DNA of 64,000 bases from Epiperipatus broadwayi (lineage: Eukaryota > Onychophora > Udeonychophora > Euonychophora > Peripatidae). Location of the stretch: positions 5,534,363 through 5,598,362 of the forward strand of contig JAQFVV010006246.1 of the NCBI GenBank assembly GCA_028023455.1, given 5' to 3'. The translations under genes and the position numbers were made by a program. The notes below the pieces were generated by a model. The model was not told where the DNA came from, did no database searches, and saw only the letters and a program-made list of their open reading frames with translations. Within the stretch, counting starts at the first letter, position 1. Every line of letters starts with the position of its first letter. This document shows positions 46,501-57,200 of the stretch, piece after piece.

Positions 46501-47728
46501 GTATGTGCATGTATTTGTATCTGTGCGTACATCTAAGTCATATTAATGTTTGTATGGGTATAATGTATACACAGTTATAATTTTAAAATTAATAAAATTA
46601 AAGTAAGTTGTAAACATCTTTATCATATATTATAACACAGCAAATGTACAAACACTTTTTCTTTTAAAATATATATGTTCTACAAAAATATTGAAACAGA
46701 TATGTCTATCCTACTGTTTCACCTACTATATGCTATAGTAGTATTTTTATTTACATTACCTATATACCTAAATCCTCATATATCAGGCTAATTTTAAGAT
46801 TAATAATCATAGTTATGTATGTGTGCATATATTATAGCATACAACATGGAAAGTGTATGTATATCAATAATAAATAATCTCATATGCGCACATATATATT
46901 ACTGTTGTGACAGGTTTAAACATTATAAGTTTTTTTTATTTAATTAGTTTTATAATTGTAATATTGTTAATTTTATAAATAATATTTGAAAGTATATTTC
47001 TGCATATATAGTTAAATTCTGTTTACGTGTTACACATATATAACAAAGCTTTGCTAGATTTCATAAAGGTACTAAATTTCAGATTTGTTTTCATAAAGGA
47101 ATAATAAAATTGATTCATCTCACTATAATTTTGACCTACTTATAAAGTTAAAAATAAAAATAGATTTTAAAGTAAGGTGAAAGAAATTAACTTGACCAAA
47201 GCTGGTAAACAAGTCAATAACAGCAGAAATCACTGGGTTGCAAAATGTAGTAAACTAATTAAGAAGACGGATCTGAAATTTAAGAAATAATTAAGAACTA
47301 TAAAGAAAAACGTGATTTTGGTTTTCACTTTATTACAGGTAGTTAATATAGAAAACACTTGACTAAAGTAAAAAGAGAGGGGGGGGATGAAAGAATATAA
47401 CTGCCTATTGCAGCCATTTTGTTAGGGGAGTTGGACTATTATTAAGTTTAAGATTAAACAGATTGCTAAAATTGTTAAAAATGAAAATGATTGGCTAAGT
47501 ATGGAAAAGACAGGCTTTCCAGAGACTGAGGGTAGTCTACAGGATGCCAGAAGAGGATGACCAATGTCTGATACAAGTAACAGCATGCTCAACATCAACA
47601 GTGAATAACCATGCCTAAGAAAGATGCCAAGAAAAGAACTTAAAGCGGTAACACTTCTGCAATTTTAAAATGAACATTTAAACTAAATCTCATAACTTAT
47701 TAAAGCTAGCTCAAGTTATTATAAATGG

Positions 47729-47945
47729 CCAATATAATTTAAACTAATGTATTTCAAACTTTCAAATACAAATTCTTAAACTAAAATGTAAATTTTATAT
47801 TATTTGGTAGTGTAAATCTTGCTTGATTTAAACTGGTTCAATATAATTTAAACTAATGTATTTCAAACTTTCAAATACAAATTCTTAAATTAAAATGTAA
47901 AATTTATATTATTATTTGGTATCGTAAATCTTGCCCGATTAAACC
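47729..47945. repeat. About 115 bp tandem duplication in unit D left copy
   Basis: AATATAATTTAAACTAATG then TTTCAAACTTTCAAATACA then TCGTAAATCTTGC (or TGTAAATCTTGC) occurs twice, starting near 47730 and 47840. The right copy of unit D has one diverged version. Confidence 0.85.
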
Positions 47946-49179
47946 AAGGTAAAATAATTTATCTTGATTTGATATTTAATATATCTTAATTTCGTTTTTT
48001 TGCACTAAGTAAAGAAAGCCAAATCTTAGATTTCACTTATGTGAAATCTTAACTAAGTCTATGCCGATATTATTTTCAATTATTTGTTTATATGTTTTTG
48101 CTATGTTGATTCAGAACGGAGTTTACTAGCATTTAAGTTAGTGAGAAATGATTAGAAGTTCTCACATATAGATAATTTTGCATTTCTTAGCACATAAATG
48201 AAACTCCCTTCTGAAACAGGTAATAAAGCTTAGTTTAGGTGTATAATTAAGCGATTATAAATGATTAAAAATTGGTTTGCATTAAATGAAAAATATGGTT
48301 AATATTTAGGTGAAGTGACTAAATGCAGCATAGAACTAGAATTTAATCTTGTAATAATCCCAAAATATGCTGTAGTCCTCCTTATATATATATGAATGCC
48401 TATATAGATAACTTAATAAATTAGATTCATTATATTTCTTTAATAGCATAACTATAAAGGCTAATTTATGAATTGATTTATGGTGGTTCTTCAGAAGGAA
48501 ACTGTTTTGCATCTCAATTTTATTTATATTAATGTAGTCAGTGGGCCGAATGTGTTCTTAGGAAGTGCATACATGCATTTGCTTATTGTTGTAATTATTT
48601 ATTGAATGGGCTTCTTGTTAATGGCCATCCCATCTATTTAGTTCGGACAGCTCTCGTTCCACAATGGGTTTTGATTTTAAGGGTCATTCCATTACCTCCA
48701 CTTAAGATTGGGTCAGAAGCATTCACATATCCTGATAAGCTGTTCGATCACCCAGACTAAAAGGTCTCTTTCACTTTCACAGCAATGAGCTCGGTAAAAA
48801 AAGGAACCGTTACATGGTAACAAATCCTGTAAGCAAGGGCACATTCAAGATGCACAGACTCAGATTGTATGTTTTATATACCCCTTAGTATCTGAAGTCT
48901 TACTACCCACCATCAGTTCAGCCCTCCATAATAATTTATAATTGAACTTTGATCTGAAACTGAATCTGGTTTTGTAAGTTTATAATCTATATAGAGAATT
49001 GTGTACCGATCAACTAAAATATTAATTATGATTAATGATGATCACTTCTGCAGATTAACTAAAGCAAATCTAAGTCATAAAACATAGCATAAATAGGGCA
49101 TAGATAATCATGAGCTAAATTTGAAATAAATCTATATTGCTGTAATAATAGAGCTCATAAAATGTAATTTGGTCAATTA

Positions 49180-49435
49180 TAAATCATCATCACCTGAGAG
49201 TGAGAGAAAATAATAATTGTATAAATTAAAACAGCCTGTAACTTTATATTTAAACAAAATGTAGCTTTATTTAATCATCACCACCTGCGAGTGAGATAAA
49301 ATCTTAAATCTGTAAATTTGAACCAAATGTAACTTGTTAAATCATCATCACCTGCGAGTAAGGCCCAATACTAAATATGTAAATTAAAACGGCTTGTAAC
49401 TTATTCTATCATCATCACTTGCGAGTGAAACAAAT
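49180..49435. repeat. Minisatellite, four units with CACCTGCGAGTGAG core
   Basis: ATCATCATCACCTGCGAGTG-like cores recur at about 49184, 49272, 49339 and 49408 (spacing 67-90 bp), with GTAAATTAAAACGGCTTGTA linkers. The corresponding place in the other D unit has a simpler repeat (52763-52914). Confidence 0.8.
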
Positions 49436-49941
49436 TTGTGCCATTCAATTTTATTTTACTTTATTACTTAAATTTGGTTTTTATTAAATTTGTTTTAAAT
49501 ATAACTCTGCTTAATGTCTAAATTTGCTCATTATTCATTAGTTAATTATTAACTAGTAATTAGTTATAAACAAAGCAAAACTCTCCATCATGTAATGCTT
49601 AATGGTTTAGTAATTAGTTAGTGTTTGAATATTTATGAATCACAGTCCAAATTAATGATATCTGTTAGTTGAGTCACACCTATATAGCTATACTTTGGTC
49701 ATGCCAATTTATATCATAATCTCATGTTTCACCGATGTGCTACTGCCGGCACACGAATTAAGAAAATACTGGTGTGGCCTCATATATGTCATCAATAAGG
49801 TAGTAAATCTTTGAGTGTTGGTAAAATAATTGAGGTGAGATTGGGTTCGGGGTCTCAACAACCTCACTTCGACCAGCCTTGGTGTGATTTACTAAAACTC
49901 TGGATTTTGTTGCGCGAATGTACAAATATGACCATTACAAT

Positions 49942-50788
49942 ATCAACAAATTAAAAATCCTCCTTTTTCTTTTCAAAAACTTTATTTTCTAATATCAATA
50001 CTGAACATATATATAATACAAAACTCCAATGCTTCAACTGTTTTTATCTTCATACAGTCATTTTCAAGGATCTGCAACAACAATATGAAATACATATTTA
50101 TAAATAAACCTCAATTACATAAATACCTTCATCTTACATTAACATAAACAGTAAGAAACATAATTATATTTTACTTACATTTCTCTCCCACTGCTATTTT
50201 TTATATAACTCTTTCTTTTATATTATTTAATTACAAATCTATCTTAAAATCATCCAAGAAACTTTTTATACAAATTTAAAAACCAATCATAATTTCAAAT
50301 AACCTCCCCCTTTTTTTAAATCTTATCTAAAACCTATCTCAAAACTACATTCCTAAACAATAGCTTTAAATGAATATAAAACAAATATAAACATCTTTTT
50401 TTATACAAATTTTTTTTTAACAATTTACCTAAACCTATTTAAACATTCATTTTAATTATACATTATTTTAGATTCCTTATCTACTCATTAATTCTTGGAT
50501 GATTTTAAGATAGATTTGAAATTAAATAATGTAAAAGAAAGAGTTATATAAAAAATAGCAGTGGGAGAGAAATGTAAGTAAAATATAATTATGTTTGCTA
50601 CTGTTTATGTTAATGTAAGATGAAGGTATTTATGTAATTGAGGTTTATTTATAAATATGTATTTCATATTGTTGCAGATATTTGAAAATGACTGTATGAA
50701 GATAAAAACAGTTGAAACATTGGAATTTTCAGTATTGATATTAGAAAATAAAGTTTTTGAAAAGAAAAAAGATTTTTAATTTGTTGAT
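49942..50788. repeat. Large inverted repeat, about 300 bp arms
   Basis: The left arm 49942-50260 and right arm 50491-50788 are reverse complements with few differences. For example ATCAACAAATTAAAAATC at the left end matches ATTTGTTGAT preceded by GATTTTTA at the right end, and AGTGGGAGAGAAATGTAAG near 50560 matches its complement near 50190. The 230 bp spacer is AT-rich. Read on the plus strand, the right arm contains ATGACTGTATGAAGATAAAA then CAGTTGAAACATTGG. This resembles terminal sequence seen near Penelope-like pieces at 35140. No coding frame. Confidence 0.9.
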
Positions 50789-53345
50789 AAACATTGTTAT
50801 ATGTGTGGGAGCACATCTATGTATATATGTGAGGGGAACTGTAGTGTGATATAGTACACATTACAGATTTTCTAAATTATTTCTAAGTTTATCTTTTAAG
50901 TTATTTAATTTCAGATTTGCTGGTATTCGCATATAAATCTTGAATTCAGGGATGTCTGTCTTATACATATAACAGAATGTTGACAGCTTAAGTCTCTTTC
51001 AAAAAAAGGAGAGAATCAGGATCATTGGTTTCTCAGAAATACCTTTCATTAAATTGTAAATTGAGAGCCAAAGATTTTTAAAGATTTACCCAGCACCACT
51101 TGTCAATAGCTAAGCCAGATCTTTGGTTCTTCTTAAAATTTATGATGGCTATTAGAATTCAAATTTGAAAATTAAGTCATAAACAACTTTTAATGACTTG
51201 TGAGGGGGTAAGAAAGATGTTCTATAAAAAATCCGTTTTAATTCAAAATTAGCTAACTCTTTAATTGTAATCAAATACAGCCAGGAACTATGCCAAAATT
51301 GATGATGAAGACCCGAGGCTAGAAGGCCTACCATGCCTTCTTCCTTGCAGGGAAATCAGTCTAGTAGAGGCAGTTCAAAACAGCAGCCTGCCAAGAAGCC
51401 ACCAAGAATGAAGGAGCCCAATGGTGAATGTTAGTACCTATGCCATGCAAGCCACCTCAGCAAGATGATCGGTAATTAATCTTCTGCAGAACTCTTAAAC
51501 TAAGTTTTAATAAATAATTTCTATAATTTTCTAAAGCTAACTATACTATAAATGTGCACAAACTATGAAATTAAAATTAATTAAAACTCTGTAACGAATT
51601 CATACTTAATGATTTAAATATCTTAATGTACCTTATTTAAAAATAATAATGTAAAATCTTACCTAATTAAAAGTAATAATATTTTAGTTATTATTCTTAA
51701 TCTATTCAATCTGTGGATATGCTTTCATTACTTTATTTATTTGATATTTCATTTATTATGCTATGCCATCCCTCAGAGTGAAGATTATTAAATATTATAA
51801 CAGCAGAGAGATAATTCGGTTCTCTCATATAATCTTATGAAATTGCTTTTTAGCACATAAATAAATCTCTGGTCTGAAACCTACTTTTACATATGTTGAA
51901 CTATGTTTTAGCTTAGTATAATTCAGGTTTTCATGTTAAATGATTGCATTTAGTTAAATAATAGCAGGAATGATATTTTAAAGCATATTATAAGTAACTA
52001 GATAAGTCCTAAATATGCTTATTCTTCCTTAATTTATTATCATAAATTAGATAGATTTAACTGTAAACTAGATCATTTAATTAACCCCTTTTTGCATCGT
52101 TAAGTATGCTAATTTACAAATGAGCATATAATAGTTTTGCAGATCAAAACTAAAGATTTCACTCTCGATTAATTTTAATGTTGATTTGGAAAGCATTGCA
52201 AATGTGTCTTTATGAAGCACATCTGTGCATTATGCCTTGCTATATGTTTCTTATTAGAATGGGCTTTGGTGTAAGGGACAGCCTGTTACTCTTAGTTCGG
52301 ACAGCTCTTTTAAAAATGGGCTTTGGTTTTAAGGGCCACCTCATTATTTTATTTTAGAACTGGAACACAAGAGTCCAGATTGTTTTATAAGCTGCTCCAA
52401 TCCTGAACTAAATGTTCACTTATTTTAAGATAGGAAGTTGTATGGTCATTTGGTACTGAATCCCCTGAGTAATTGCACATTCGAGTAGCAACCATTAGTT
52501 AGTTTATGTAGCACCATAGTCTCGGAAGCTCCACTGCAAAGTGCCAGTTCGTTTTCCCTTATATTATTCAGTTCAGCATTGATCTGAACTCCAAATCTAG
52601 TTTATATATATGATCTGCATATGAAGTATACTTATTGCTCATTATGTAATATTAATAAATAAGCTATACTTAATATTGTCATTCTTGTATATTTAATCTT
52701 GGCATGACATAGCATAAGTCAGGCATATTAACCGTAGATAACCAAATTAATAGAGTGGCAATAATTAATTGATAAAAATGTATAAAAGTGTAGAGATAAA
52801 ATTTTGTATCCATTCACTCATCATTATACACCTGCTATATTAATTGATAAAAATGTATAAAAGTGTAGAGATAAAATTTTGTACCCATTCACTCATCATT
52901 ATACACCTGCTATGTAACCTCAAACACTATTGCCATATTGTTAGTATAGATTTCTTTTAATAAATATACATAAAATGTATTCACATTCAGTGTGTTATTC
53001 ATGGCTCGTTACCATTCAATTAAATATTCTAAATTATCATTTTAGTTTAAGTCCACGTATACATTATTTAAGTAGCCACAGATGTGTGTGTTTAATTATT
53101 TATATAGTAATAGAGTCATTTATTCCCAGCCTCATGTTCCATCCTTTTCTACTGCCGGCACATGAACTAGAAGTCAGAGTGTAGCCTCATATATGTCCTT
53201 CATAGAGTAGTAAATCTTGGAATATTGGTGAAGGAGCTGAGGTGTGATCAGATTCAAGGTCTCAATCCCTCATCTAGATCAGCCTTGGTATAATTTGCCA
53301 AAGCTCTGGATTGTGTTGTGTGAATGTACAAATCTGACTGTAACA
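50789..53345. repeat. Tandem unit D, right copy
   Basis: The clear part is 51481-53345, aligned to 47654-49936; the weaker part is 50880-51480. It lacks the 115 bp internal duplication and has fewer minisatellite units, so it is shorter. The GC-richer 51290-51470 block has no readable gene. Confidence 0.65.
52763..52914. repeat. 76 bp tandem duplication
   Basis: Two near-identical 76-base units (52763-52838 and 52839-52914) start ATTAATTGATAAAAATG and end CATTATACACCTGCTAT. Confidence 0.9.
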
Positions 53346-54010
53346 ATAATAAGAATTACAAGGCAGAAGTTCAATGAATAATAAGAAAACTTAAAAATGA
53401 TTGATGGATTTAAACTACATAAGAGATCGTCATTTTATGATTTTTTTTTTGTTGCAGTAACATATGGAGATGAAAACAATATCTTAATTCTGTTAAATCA
53501 GTGAATGACACTCCTTGGTAGGACAATGATAGTTCAAATAGATGGAGTCTACATTGATCCTATTTTGAAATTGTTACTAAGCTTCTGATGACTGATTTCA
53601 ATGATATATCTACCCGGTCATTTAGACAGAAATATCCAATTTAATGAAATGAAAACAGCTTTTTGTAATTTTTAAAATAAAGGCTGCAGGTCCTGAATAA
53701 AATGACTGAAAAGTTTTAAATATAGGAGCAATACATGATCTTCTTAAGCATTGAATTTTTTAAAAAAATATTGGACCCATGAGAATAAAAAAAATTATAA
53801 CAATTTATTATTCACTATATCGAAATTGCAAGGTTTGTACTAAATTGATTGATTTCACTTGTGATTAAGAAAATCAAATAGGACTATAGCTATGGTATTT
53901 TTTGTTAAGCAAATACAAGAAAAGTATCACGAGGAAGCATAATTTACATATTGCTTTTAATGATTTGATCAATTAATACACCTGGGTCTTTTTTTGTGTG
54001 GATTTTTTAA
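53346..54010. other. Unassigned sequence
   Basis: AT-rich, with no domain readable. It may hold decayed DNA transposon sequence leading into the fragment at 54011. Confidence 0.35.
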
Positions 54011-54301
54011 ATGCGATTCATGTTTCTTTTCGATATCTTTTTATGCGTTTTTCTTTTATGCGATAAAGAAGTTCATATGTCACTTAAAATCGGGATTTCT
54101 CCATTTTATATACACACATTAAATTTTACATACTTTAAATGCCTGTCGAAAAAAGGTTTGGCAATAAATTTAGATACTGGAGAAGATTTAGAAAAAGATA
54201 ATGAAACAGAAGTGGAACCTGTTTGTTTCACAGCAAATATGATTCGAGAAAGTCTTCAACTATCTAATCAATTAGAAAATCATTTTTTGTTAATGACATG
54301 A
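54011..54301 (+). pseudogene. Possible Tigger/pogo-type transposase C-terminal fragment
   Basis: The 96-codon frame ends with an acidic stretch (LDTGEDLEKDNETEVEPV) followed by CFTANMIRESLQLSNQLENH. This pattern resembles the acidic linker and C-terminal helix of Tigger-like transposases. The first 45 residues are hydrophobic and AT-driven and probably not coding. No DDE core is present nearby. The assignment is by resemblance only and could be wrong. Confidence 0.3.
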
Positions 54302-54384
54302 ATTATGAATGAGTTCTTAAATTCCAATGAGAACTAAATAATTGTATGTCTGTTATGTATGTGTATGTTTATATTTTCTTTAAT

Positions 54385-54535
54385 ACACATATATACATGG
54401 AAAAACTTTTAGACAGAAAAAAGTTACAAGTATTAAGAACTTTTAATTTCTACTTAAAAAGAATGTATCTTTAAAAGTTCTTAAATATTTTTACTTTTAA
54501 TTTTTTTGTCTAAAAGTTTCTCCATTTATATATGT
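54385..54535. repeat. Palindromic element
   Basis: AAAAACTTTTAGACAGAAAA and AAGAACTTTT in the left half are mirrored by AAAAGTTCTT and GTCTAAAAGTTTCTCC in the right half. The flanks CACATATATACATGG and CCATTTATATATGTG extend the arms. Confidence 0.8.
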
Positions 54536-54604
54536 GCATAAAAGAAAATTTAACCATTAGTCATTATTAACATATTCGTGGAAGCATATTATATATATTC
54601 TAAC

Positions 54605-54737
54605 CGGTAGTTGTTTTGTCGACATACACGCTGTTGGATGGCACGATTTTTGTGCTAAAACACATAAAAATGCCGTTTACGCTGCCAACATTTGGCAGCC
54701 ATGTTTTGCGGCATGTATGTCAACAAAACAAATACCG
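54605..54737. mobile_element. 133 bp MITE with long terminal inverted repeats
   Basis: The left end CGGTAGTTGTTTTGTCGACA and the right end (reverse complement CGGTATTTGTTTTGTTGACA) match over about 25 bases. The interior is also partly inverted (GCTGTTGG / CCAACA and TGGCA / TGCCA). No coding capacity. A target duplication is not clear. Confidence 0.75.
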
Positions 54738-55630
54738 AAATTTCATAGCAATAAAATACAATTTTAAATAAATATTTTGGTTTCCGAATATAAAAAATGT
54801 TAGTTATGTATTTTTAAAAATTTACTTAATGGAACAAATTTACTTAAAAAGTATTATTACCCACCAGACCTTCTCCCTATAAATGGAGTCAGAATTCCTT
54901 CTGCCAAATAGGGTTATTCATTGCGGCACTGATCTTTAGACTAATCAGTATATTTTTCAACTTGATATGATTTTGAATTTATTATGAGTATACTTCTTTA
55001 TTGAACTGGTCATGTGAAATGAATGAAAGTAAGTCTTTATTTAAAAAAAAATCATAGCTAAGAAAGAGGCATTATAATCTCTAACAGAGGAAGTACTAGC
55101 TTTTACTGTCATCTTGAGGTAGCCAACAAAATTGTGCCCTTTTATATAAGATTAAAAAAAGTGTATAAATTAATATCTTAAACTCAACAAAAATAACTGT
55201 AATTACCACTATCAACCAACTCAAGAAATGTTTTTCAAGATCTTATGTATATTGTAATAATAATTGCCACAAGACTGACACAAATTATTTTCTATTAGCA
55301 CTTGATTCAATTTCAACAAAATGCATGCTTGGAATCTGCATGCCCATATACAAGTCACCAGGATTTTATTTATAATGCAACATATGTAAAGAATATAAAA
55401 ATTATATAATTATCTGTTTTTATCAACTAATATTTTTATTATTTTTCTTTAAAAAAATTAAGCAACTATTTTGGCACTCTGTATCTGTGCCCCTGCTTCT
55501 GTGATAGCAGTGCAATATAGCTTTCACTTTGAAAGTAAAATACAGATACAATGAGATAAAGTTAGTGTCTATAGCTGCTAATGATGACCATTTATATGAA
55601 TAAAATTACTGTATCTATAATTTCTAGTTA
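54738..55630. other. AT-rich sequence, nothing recognised
   Basis: No feature was found. A slightly GC-richer stretch at 54860-54930 is unassigned. Confidence 0.45.
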
Positions 55631-55634
55631 AAGA

Positions 55635-55795
55635 AATAAAATTTAAATCTTAGCAAACTCTCCATTCAGTAGTGCCACTGAGTGCAAGCCTTAGTAATCG
55701 TTTGCAAAAAAGTTTGGGCATATCTAGTGCCTACTCACCACTAGTTTCTAGCTAGTGGCTTTCATCAGCGAGGAGCCTTGTATGAAGAATTTACT
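55635..55795. repeat. R1 repeat fragment
   Basis: Carries AGCAAACTCTCCATTCAGTA, GTGCCACTGAGTGCAAGCC, ATCTAGTGCCTACTCACC, then CTAGTTTCTAGCTAGTGG and GCGAGGAGCCTTG. These are in the same order as in the R1 copies at 13560 and 62460. The repeat ends abruptly after this half. Confidence 0.75.
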
Positions 55796-56375
55796 AGTTT
55801 TAACAGGTTGTGTAAGCATATTTTAGAAATTTACAAGCAATTTTTATACGGTCAACTTGTTACTTATCTTTCATTCTTATGTCAGTGTGTTGCCATTCTC
55901 TGCAGTTTAAAAGAGTAAAAAAAAAAAAAAAGGCAACAAATTAATTATCTATAATTAAAATAAATGTGGCACATTAAAATGTTGGTATTCTGACTGAACA
56001 ATGTCTCATTGTATTTGTCTATAAATCACTTGGAGACGTTATCTTAAAGATATGGCTTCAGGGCAATACGTCATCGGTTGACAAATACGGAAGAACCAAT
56101 CATACTTTATATAAATGTACTTTTTAAATATTTAAATTCAGTTAAAAAATAAATTTGGTATTTACGATAACTCTTTAATAAATGCATTGAAATATCTTGA
56201 TAATTACTAATGGTCTGCAGCAGTGAAACAATGATCAAGAGTTGTAGTTTTTTAAGGAAATATATTGAAACTTATTAAAACAATAATGTACTTTAACAAA
56301 TTACAGCAGTTATCAAACGTTACTATCAAGCAGCCTGGTCGACTATTTAATTAAAAATAATCAACTGATGTTATC
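55796..56375. other. AT-rich sequence, nothing recognised
   Basis: An A run lies at 55918-55931, and CpG-containing sequence near 56030-56090 is unassigned. Confidence 0.4.
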
Positions 56376-56377
56376 GT

Positions 56378-56485
56378 TCGGGAGTTTACAAGAAGCTCAA
56401 GTGCTAGAACTCAAAACGATCCGAGAACCTTATGCTCCAATGGCAAACACTTCATCCCAGCACTAAACCACACAGGGAACTTCTA
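56378..56485 (-). repeat. tRNA-like SINE, diverged
   Basis: On the minus strand GTGTGGTTTAGTGCTGGGAT resembles a tRNA D-arm/A-box region. GCATAAGGTTCTCGGATCG follows at tRNA-like spacing and resembles a mutated B box. A T-run then TAG at its 5' side mimics a splice acceptor, so an exon is the alternative, but all three minus frames carry stops or unrecognised peptide. Confidence 0.45.
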
Positions 56486-57125
56486 AATTAAAAAAAAAAA
56501 ATATTGTTTGTGTTCATACTATTATTTCATTTTAAAGATATTTTGAATATTGTAATTTTTTATCTACAAGCACATTTTTTAAATTGATTTTTGTTAACTG
56601 CATAAATTAAAGTGCGTCCATTATTTTTTGTAATAATTAGACTTTCCCTTACTAAAGTCTGTTTCTCGTTTCAATTTGAAAGTACAGTACTGAAGTTAAA
56701 TTTAATATTAACCCTAAGATTGTACTTGCACATACGGAATTATTTCAGTCTAATTATCGAATATTAGCACCAAAAAATTATCATGTTTTTAATAATCTTC
56801 TCAATATTTCAATAAAAATCCCATTTATTACAGAACTTTATAAAAATATTAATATATTATACATTTATTAAAAAGAGTTAGTTAAAAGATTACTTCTACT
56901 TAATATTATTTTTTTACGTAACGGTGACTATAAATTTACCATTTTTTTAAAGGAAATTTCTAGGATTAAACAGATTGATCAGCTTACTATTTTTAAATTA
57001 AAAAAATAACAACACATAACTGGTTTTCATAAATATTTGATGAATTTCATGAAATTGATTTAGTACTCGTTAACTACAAAAGTGTACAGCATAATGGGCA
57101 ACGTCTAAATAATATATAGAATGAA
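56486..57125. other. AT-rich sequence, nothing recognised
   Basis: No gene or repeat could be supported between the SINE-like block and the promoter-like block at 57126. Confidence 0.4.
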
Positions 57126-57200
57126 GTCCCGGATGATAACCCCTTACGCAAGTTTTCTATTCACGTGATCTTTTGAATCTTTCTGTGAGTCCGGTAGGAG
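57126..57200. promoter_or_regulatory. Promoter-like block similar to the RPL10 start region
   Basis: CCCGGATGATAACCCCTTACG at its start parallels CCCGGATAATAATCCTTTGCG at 12194, and a CACGTGAT site follows, where RPL10 has CATGTGAT. The similarity spans about 45 bases. By analogy a transcript on the minus strand could start near 57127 (CGGGACTTCATTC). A plus-strand reading with GTGAGTCC as a donor near 57184 is also possible. No coding exon was found on either side in this window. Confidence 0.35.

Larger units (their letters stand above)
46500..49936. repeat. Tandem unit D, left copy
   Basis: The block 47654-49936 aligns, with divergence, to 51481-53345. Shared landmarks: CTTCTGCA start, TTCTTAGCACATAAATGAA / TTTTTAGCACATAAATAAA, GTTCGGACAGCTCT, GGGTTTTGATTTTAAGGG / GGGCTTTGGTTTTAAGGG, CTACTGCCGGCACA, CCTCATATATGTC and GAATGTACAAATATGAC / GAATGTACAAATCTGAC. 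Weaker similarity continues upstream (46970-47650 against 50880-51480), so the unit is about 3.8 kb. No coding content is seen. Confidence 0.65.

Noticed and set aside
49180-49435. CRISPR-like array
   Set aside because: Spacing is irregular, the 'spacers' are similar to each other and the genome is eukaryotic; it is a minisatellite.
56486-56500. Splice acceptor and exon on the minus strand
   Set aside because: The T run and TAG look good, but the sequence that follows fits a diverged tRNA-like SINE better and has no clear open frame.
57050-57125. Second RPL10 start exon near the promoter-like block
   Set aside because: No MGRRP coding sequence is present downstream of the block on either strand.
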